Positions 59,489-64,000 of a stretch of DNA of 64,000 nt are shown here, in pieces; position 1 is the first letter of the stretch; every line of letters starts with the position of its first letter. The notes beneath the pieces were generated by a model that saw only the letters and a list, made by a program, of their open reading frames with translations, was not told where the DNA came from and did no database searches. Location: positions 2,137,501 to 2,201,500 of the forward strand of contig NZ_CP046120.1 in assembly GCF_009707465.1 (NCBI RefSeq). The letters run 5' to 3'. This stretch comes from Novosphingobium sp. Gsoil 351. GTDB taxonomy: Bacteria > Pseudomonadota > Alphaproteobacteria > Sphingomonadales > Sphingomonadaceae. The position numbers and the translations under genes are program-made.

Positions 59489-61723
59489 ATGAACGCTCTT
59501 TCGCCCGATATCCCTTCCTTCACCCCGCCTGCGGATGGGCGCGCGGCAGCGACCGGGCCCGACGTGCCGATCCTCCTATATTACTGGCAGATCGCGCTTC
59601 GCTGGCGCTGGATCATTCTCGGAATCATTGCCGCCTCGATCCTGGCTGGCGTGGTTGTGACGCTGTTGATGCCACGCCAGTACACCTCCCACGCTCGCGT
59701 CGAGATTAGTCGCCAGCAGAAAAACATCGTCAAGGTTGATTCGCTGGAGCCCGAACAAGCGGGACGCGACCTCGAGTTCTACCAGACGCAATATTCCCTG
59801 CTCCAAGCGCGCTCGCTAGCCGAGCGTGTGGCCCGCCAGCTTCGCCTTGCCTCTAGCGACGAGTTCTTCGCGGCACACGGGGTTGAGCCGTCCGGCGGGA
59901 CGTTATTCGGCGACCGCGCGCAGGGGGCAACCACGGCTCAGCGCCAGGAGCGCCAGGAGCTGGCGGTGGACCTGCTGCTCGACCATGTCGAAATCCTGCC
60001 GATTCGCGGATCATCGCTGGTCGACGTCAGTTACACCAGCCAATCGCCGCAAGTCTCGACGAAGATCGTCAATGCGTGGACCCAGCAGTTCATCGCGGCG
60101 ACCATGGACCGGCGCTTCGCCTCGACCGCCGATGCGCGACGCTTTCTCGAAAACCAACTCAGCGAGTTGCGCGGCAAGCTCGAGCAATCGGAACGCGAGA
60201 CGGTCAACTACGCCTCGGCCAAAGGCATCGTCACACTCAGCCGGACCCAAGGCGATGATGGCCGGACACGCACTGAGAAGACGCTCGCTTCCAACGATCT
60301 CGAAGCGCTCAACACCGCGCTAACTCAGGCGACTGCCGATCGCATCGCGGCGGCGAGCCGGGTGGGAAGCAACGGCGCGGCGGTGGCGCCCGAGACCGGG
60401 GGAGCGCTTGCCAACTTGCGGCAGCGCCGCGCCGAGCTGGCTGCCGACTATGCTCGGCTGATGGTCCAGTTTGAGCCATCCTACCCGGCGGCTCAAGCAA
60501 CCCAGCAGCAGATCACCGCGCTCGACCGGGCAATCCATGCGGAGGAGGGGCGGCTCTCAAACGGGCGCAGCGCGGAATATCGCGAGGCGGTGAAGCGCGA
60601 GACAACGCTGGAGGCGCGCGTCGATTCCTTGCGTTCGCAGCTCGACCAAGAGCAACGCAATACTATCCAGTATAATATTTACCAGCGCGAGGCCGACACA
60701 AATCGGCAACTCTACGACGCGCTGCTGCAGCGGTACAAGGAGATTGGTGTCGCCGGGGTTGAAGCCAACAACATCGCCATCATCGATCCCGCGATCCCCC
60801 CCACCGCGCCCTCCTCTCCTAACTTAGCGCTCAATCTCGTGCTTGCGCTGCTCGTCGGCTTGGTTCTCGCGGGAGTCGCGACGGTGGCCCTCGAACAGAT
60901 CGACGAGGGGTTGCGCGATCCGGCTTCGGTTTCTCGCAAGCTCAGCGCGCCGCTGCTCGGCAGCATTCCAGACGCAGAGGAAGGCGATGCGCTCGAGCTC
61001 ATCGGGGACCGCAAGTCAGAGTTGTCGGAAGCCTATTTCAGTGTCGCCTCAAACCTCGCCTTCTCTACCGATCATGGCGTGCCGCGCTCGTTCATGGTCA
61101 CCAGCACACGACCGGCGGAAGGTAAGAGCACGACCAGCTATGCGCTGGCGGCAATGCTCGGGCGGACTGGAAAGCGCGTGCTGCTGATTGACGCCGACAT
61201 GCGCTCGCCGTCGCTGCACACGTTTTTCGGTTTATCGAATGCGCAAGGCTTGTCGAACCTCCTCGCTGGCGCCGAAGATGCGCAGAAACTCGTCTATCCA
61301 ACACGAATCAACGGCCTTTCGCTCCTTGCCACCGGGCCGATTCCGCCCAGCGCGGCCGAGCTTCTAAGCGGCGCTCGATTTGGCGAGCAAATTCGGCGCA
61401 TGCTCGAAAGCTTCGATCACGTGGTGGTCGACTCGCCGCCGGTGCTAGGCCTGGCCGATGCTCCGCTGATCTCGCGAGCGGTGGAAGGCTGCGTCTTTGT
61501 GACCGAGGCCGAAGGCGTGCCTGTACGCGGCATTCAGACTTCGCTTGACCGTCTACGCACCGCCAACGCCACCATCTTCGGGATCATTCTGACCAAACTC
61601 AAGCGCACCCATGCCGGCTACGGCTACGGCTACGGTTACGGCTACGGGTACGGGTACCGTTATGGCGATGGCGATGGCGACGCGGTACCGAGCCGCAGTG
61701 CCGGTGAGACGGCCGCTGCCTAA
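59489..61723 (+). CDS. Wzc-type polysaccharide co-polymerase/tyrosine autokinase
   Basis: This inner-membrane protein controls chain length and export. The 744-residue product has an N-terminal span (WIILGIIAASILAGVVVTLL), a long periplasmic coiled coil, a second span (NLVLALLVGLVLAGVATVAL), and a cytoplasmic BY-kinase domain: Walker A TSTRPAEGKSTTS near residue 542, Walker A' LLIDADMRSP and Walker B HVVVDSPPVLGLAD. The C-terminus has eight alternating Tyr-Gly units then DGDGDGD. The Tyr cluster is the usual autophosphorylation site, but the strict repeat is unusual. It partners with the Wza-like protein at 54922. Confidence 0.93.
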   Translation: MNALSPDIPSFTPPADGRAAATGPDVPILLYYWQIALRWRWIILGIIAASILAGVVVTLLMPRQYTSHARVEISRQQKNIVKVDSLEPEQAGRDLEFYQTQYSLLQARSLAERVARQLRLASSDEFFAAHGVEPSGGTLFGDRAQGATTAQRQERQELAVDLLLDHVEILPIRGSSLVDVSYTSQSPQVSTKIVNAWTQQFIAATMDRRFASTADARRFLENQLSELRGKLEQSERETVNYASAKGIVTLSRTQGDDGRTRTEKTLASNDLEALNTALTQATADRIAAASRVGSNGAAVAPETGGALANLRQRRAELAADYARLMVQFEPSYPAAQATQQQITALDRAIHAEEGRLSNGRSAEYREAVKRETTLEARVDSLRSQLDQEQRNTIQYNIYQREADTNRQLYDALLQRYKEIGVAGVEANNIAIIDPAIPPTAPSSPNLALNLVLALLVGLVLAGVATVALEQIDEGLRDPASVSRKLSAPLLGSIPDAEEGDALELIGDRKSELSEAYFSVASNLAFSTDHGVPRSFMVTSTRPAEGKSTTSYALAAMLGRTGKRVLLIDADMRSPSLHTFFGLSNAQGLSNLLAGAEDAQKLVYPTRINGLSLLATGPIPPSAAELLSGARFGEQIRRMLESFDHVVVDSPPVLGLADAPLISRAVEGCVFVTEAEGVPVRGIQTSLDRLRTANATIFGIILTKLKRTHAGYGYGYGYGYGYGYRYGDGDGDAVPSRSAGETAAA
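61619..61663 (+). repeat. In-frame TACGGN hexanucleotide repeat encoding the Tyr-Gly tail of the Wzc-type kinase
   Basis: Eight tyrosine codons at 6-bp intervals (seven TAC, one TAT), alternating with GGC/GGT/GGG and once CGT, code for YGYGYGYGYGYGYRYG. Such a tandem repeat can expand or contract by slippage in steps of two residues, changing the number of phosphorylatable tyrosines. Confidence 0.85.
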
Positions 61724-62921
61724 GCCAACGTTAGGAGCGCGCAAACCGGCTCGGGTGGCCGCCTGGCTAGCGGCCGTCGCGCTGGCCGGGCTGGCCGCGA
61801 TCCAGTCGTTCGCCTTGGCGCTTGGACCGGGTGGGGTCGACACGGCTATCGCGACTGGCTGGGCCGGCGGCGAAAAGTATGCCGCCAAGGCCGCGCTGAG
61901 CTATATCACGAATGCGCGGACCCCCCCCTTTGCGGAAATCGAGCGGCTGTCGCGCGAAGGCCTGCGTCGCAAACCTCTGAACCCCGCTGCGTTGACCTTG
62001 ATCGGATTCGCGCGAGAGCGCCGCGGCGATGAGGCCGGCTCGCTGCGCCTGTTCGAGACGGCTCAGCGCGTCTCGCGGCGCGATGTCCTGACCCAGCTCG
62101 CTTTCGTTAACGGCCTTGCCGCGAAGGGCGATCTGGCTGGTACGCTCGACCACTATGACGTGGCGCTGCGGACCAACAACAGCGCAGTTGAGCTGATGAC
62201 CCCGATCCTCGGCAACGCGATGCGCGACACGCGCATCCAGAAAGGCTTCGCCGGTCTTGTTCGTCAGCGCCCACCGTGGCTGCTCGTGGTGCTCGACAAC
62301 ATGAGCAGCACGACACAGTTCCCCGGGGGACTGGCGAAGTCGCTGGCGCTGGCCGGTGGTCTGCCACGCACGCCACCGTTTCCCGAGATCGAGCAACGCC
62401 TGTTGGCGCGCGTACTCGCAAGTGACGGGCCCATCGCGGCACGCGAATACTTCCTCTCGCTCCCCGGGGCGCGAAGTGCCGACCTGACCACGCTGAGCTT
62501 CGACGCGCGAACGACCAATCCGGACTTCGCTCCGTTAGTCTGGACCGAGATAGCGGATCCCAACGCTAGCGGCGCCTTCGTCCGCGATGGCGGGATGCTC
62601 TCGCTCCAAGGCTCGGCAGCGCCCAATTCATCGGGCGTGCTGGCGAGCCGGATGATGTTCCTCCCCGCAGGGCAATACCGGGTCTCAGGGCGCAGCGCTG
62701 TCAACGGCGATCCCGGCGCCGCCCTGACGATGACTATTCGATGCCTGGTTGACGGACGCGATCTTGCGAACTGGAAGGGGAAATTCGGCACACCGCTTCC
62801 GCCGCTGACGATCACGCCGGCGTGCGCGACGCAAAAGGTCGATGTTATGCTTGGGGCGGGCGAAGGCTCGAACGGCGCGGAGGCCCGACTGACCGGGCTT
62901 AGCCTGAAGCGGGGCGGCTGA
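61704..62921 (+). CDS. Polysaccharide-locus protein with TPR-like region, unknown function
   Basis: This protein of about 405 residues opens with a basic N-terminus and a membrane span (VAAWLAAVALAGLAAIQSFA). A helical TPR-like region follows (LSREGLRRKPLNPAALTLIG, LRLFETAQRVSRRDVLTQLA), then a C-terminal beta-rich domain with a carbohydrate-binding-like look (GQYRVSGRSAV, cysteines in TIRCLVDG and TPACATQ). Its start overlaps the end of the Wzc gene; GTG codons at 61698 and 61704 are the best candidates, but the exact start is uncertain. Similar proteins occur in sphingomonad polysaccharide clusters. Confidence 0.75.
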   Translation: MRRPLPKPTLGARKPARVAAWLAAVALAGLAAIQSFALALGPGGVDTAIATGWAGGEKYAAKAALSYITNARTPPFAEIERLSREGLRRKPLNPAALTLIGFARERRGDEAGSLRLFETAQRVSRRDVLTQLAFVNGLAAKGDLAGTLDHYDVALRTNNSAVELMTPILGNAMRDTRIQKGFAGLVRQRPPWLLVVLDNMSSTTQFPGGLAKSLALAGGLPRTPPFPEIEQRLLARVLASDGPIAAREYFLSLPGARSADLTTLSFDARTTNPDFAPLVWTEIADPNASGAFVRDGGMLSLQGSAAPNSSGVLASRMMFLPAGQYRVSGRSAVNGDPGAALTMTIRCLVDGRDLANWKGKFGTPLPPLTITPACATQKVDVMLGAGEGSNGAEARLTGLSLKRGG

Positions 62922-62949
62922 CGGCGTTGCGGGACGGGCGACGACAGGC

Positions 62950-64000
62950 ATGCCGGAAGTGACACAAGCGTCCGCGGCGGGTGTTGCCGGACCTCTCGCG
63001 GGAGAGGCCGACCGACCCGGGATGGTTCGCGCGGGGGCATTCGCGCTCGGGCTCAAGGGCGCGTACGTCGCTGCTCAATTCGGAGTGGGTGTTCTGTTGG
63101 CCCGGGCGCTGGGACCGGTCGGGCTGGGAACATACGCCTTCGTCATGGCAGTGGTCCAAGTTTTGGTAATCGTCGGCCAATGGGGCATTCCGGCACTGCT
63201 GATGCGGCGCGTCGCCATCGACATGCAGGCCGCAAAGCTCGCCGACGTGAAGTCGAACGTGTCGAGCGGGCTTGTACTGGTCACCCTGACCGCGCTGACC
63301 GCGGGCGCCGCGTTTTTCGTCGGGGCCTCCCTGATCGAACCCAAGCTAATTTGGGCGAGCGTGCCGGTCATCGTGTTGGTCATAACCATGGCGTTAGGCA
63401 GCACGATTGGCGGCGCTCTGCGCGGCTTTGGTTATATCGTGCCGAGCCTGCTTGCCGAAGAGACGTTGCGCCTTTGGCTGCTGGTGATCGTGCTCGCCGG
63501 AATGTTGGCGTTAGGATCGCCGCTGACAGCAAGGACTGCACTGCTGATTCACGCGGTTTGCGGCGTCCTCGCCCTCGTAGCGGGAGCCGCTCTGCTACTT
63601 CGCCTAACTCCCGGGCCGCTGCGCACCGCCAAAAGATCGCCGCGGCTTCGTGCGACAGCGGTGCAGGGCTTTCCGTTCCTATTGCTCCTGAGCGCCCAGA
63701 CGCTGAGCTATCAGACTGACACGATCATGCTTGGCTTGCTCAGTCCCGGGGCCCCAGTTGGGCTTTACCGAGCCGCGTTTCAGGTCGCCGAGGCTGTCGG
63801 CATCCTACTGTTCGCGATCTCGACCGTGATTGGTCCGCATTTAGCCCGTGTCGGGCACAACCCGGCCCAACTCCGGTCCATCCTTGTCCGCGCGCATCGG
63901 GTGGGGGTAGGGCTGGTCGCTCCAGGACTGATTGTGGTGCTGATACTTGGAAACCGGTTGCTCGGCTGGCTGTTCGGAGTGGATTTCGTAGCCGCCACGT
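62950..64000 (+). CDS. Polysaccharide flippase, Wzx/MATE-like family (3' end outside window)
   Basis: The first 350 codons of a membrane flippase that moves undecaprenyl-linked repeat units across the inner membrane. The N-terminus MPEVTQASAAGVAGPLAGEA is followed by ALGLKGAYVAAQFGVGVLLARALGPVGLGTYAFV-like spans (seen as two neighbouring segments), QWGIPALLMRR, and SYQTDTIMLGLLSPGAPVGLYRAA, all typical of oligosaccharide flippases. The frame is still open at the right edge. It begins 28 bp after the TPR-like gene and continues the export operon. Confidence 0.9.
   Translation, partial: MPEVTQASAAGVAGPLAGEADRPGMVRAGAFALGLKGAYVAAQFGVGVLLARALGPVGLGTYAFVMAVVQVLVIVGQWGIPALLMRRVAIDMQAAKLADVKSNVSSGLVLVTLTALTAGAAFFVGASLIEPKLIWASVPVIVLVITMALGSTIGGALRGFGYIVPSLLAEETLRLWLLVIVLAGMLALGSPLTARTALLIHAVCGVLALVAGAALLLRLTPGPLRTAKRSPRLRATAVQGFPFLLLLSAQTLSYQTDTIMLGLLSPGAPVGLYRAAFQVAEAVGILLFAISTVIGPHLARVGHNPAQLRSILVRAHRVGVGLVAPGLIVVLILGNRLLGWLFGVDFVAAT

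Noticed and set aside
61619..61681. TACGGC repeats as a CRISPR or satellite array
   Set aside because: No spacers; the repeat is six bases, in frame and translated in the Wzc-type kinase tail.

Overview
The window is GC-rich chromosomal DNA from an alphaproteobacterium, most likely order Sphingomonadales. This rests on the mnmG-rsmG-parA-parB block, the TrcR (DUF1013)/quinone oxidoreductase/GST neighbourhood, a CarD/FdxA/SUV3-like-helicase block, ubiquinone (coq7) genes, glycine-zipper and GIN-domain envelope proteins, and a Wza/Wzc/FlaA1/WecBC polysaccharide locus. No tRNA, rRNA, CRISPR array or intact insertion sequence was seen. The left end is probably near the replication origin: two parS-type palindromes lie inside rsmG, directly before parAB.

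Layout. 1-3345: mnmG (3' part), rsmG, parA and parB; parB carries a one-base frameshift. 3464-7920: a Csu-type chaperone-usher pilus set (two spore-coat-U subunits, chaperone, usher) with no visible tip adhesin. 8036-16738: metabolic and envelope genes (two acyl-CoA dehydrogenases, free-methionine sulfoxide reductase, sorbosone-dehydrogenase-like protein, DUF815 ATPase, Sua5, lipoproteins). 17019-21019 (minus): carD, fdxA, an S4 protein and a DEAD-type helicase, the last three coupled by 4-bp overlaps; the helicase also has a single-base frameshift. 21233-27769: M23 peptidase, then a tightly packed hemB-GNAT-GNAT-membrane aminopropyltransferase-like-carbonic anhydrase run. 27756-34448: DUF1993 behind a perfect palindrome, an ATP-dependent DNA ligase with its partner exonuclease, an EF-hand lipoprotein, clpA and DUF1192. 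34544-40482: quinone oxidoreductase, GST, trcR, acyl-CoA ligase, and an overlapping M23 peptidase/bactofilin pair. 40711-48461: proA, a frameshifted aldo/keto reductase, nadD, rsfS, rlmH, an EnvC-like protein with a degenerate LytM domain, ctpA, dsbB and coq7.

48550-64000 is accessory envelope territory: a secreted hypothetical, two tandem tiny membrane proteins ending in the same DSPDSP tail and closed by a terminator, a decayed wecB pseudogene, and then an exopolysaccharide/capsule locus. That locus holds wecC, a UDP-glucuronate 4-epimerase-like gene, an intact wecB, a Wza-like exporter, a FlaA1/PglF-type dehydratase, an O-antigen ligase/polymerase, a Wzc-type tyrosine kinase with a Tyr-Gly repeat tail, a TPR-like protein and a flippase running off the end. 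Together these make UDP-ManNAcA and probably a hexuronic acid and a 6-deoxy-amino sugar, then flip, polymerise and export the glycan; glycosyltransferases are presumably beyond the right edge.

Three otherwise conserved genes (parB, the helicase, the aldo/keto reductase) are each broken by one apparent single-base indel, two of them in homopolymers. Base-calling error must be excluded before reading biology into them. The wecB pseudogene is different: it has many lesions and is genuinely decayed.
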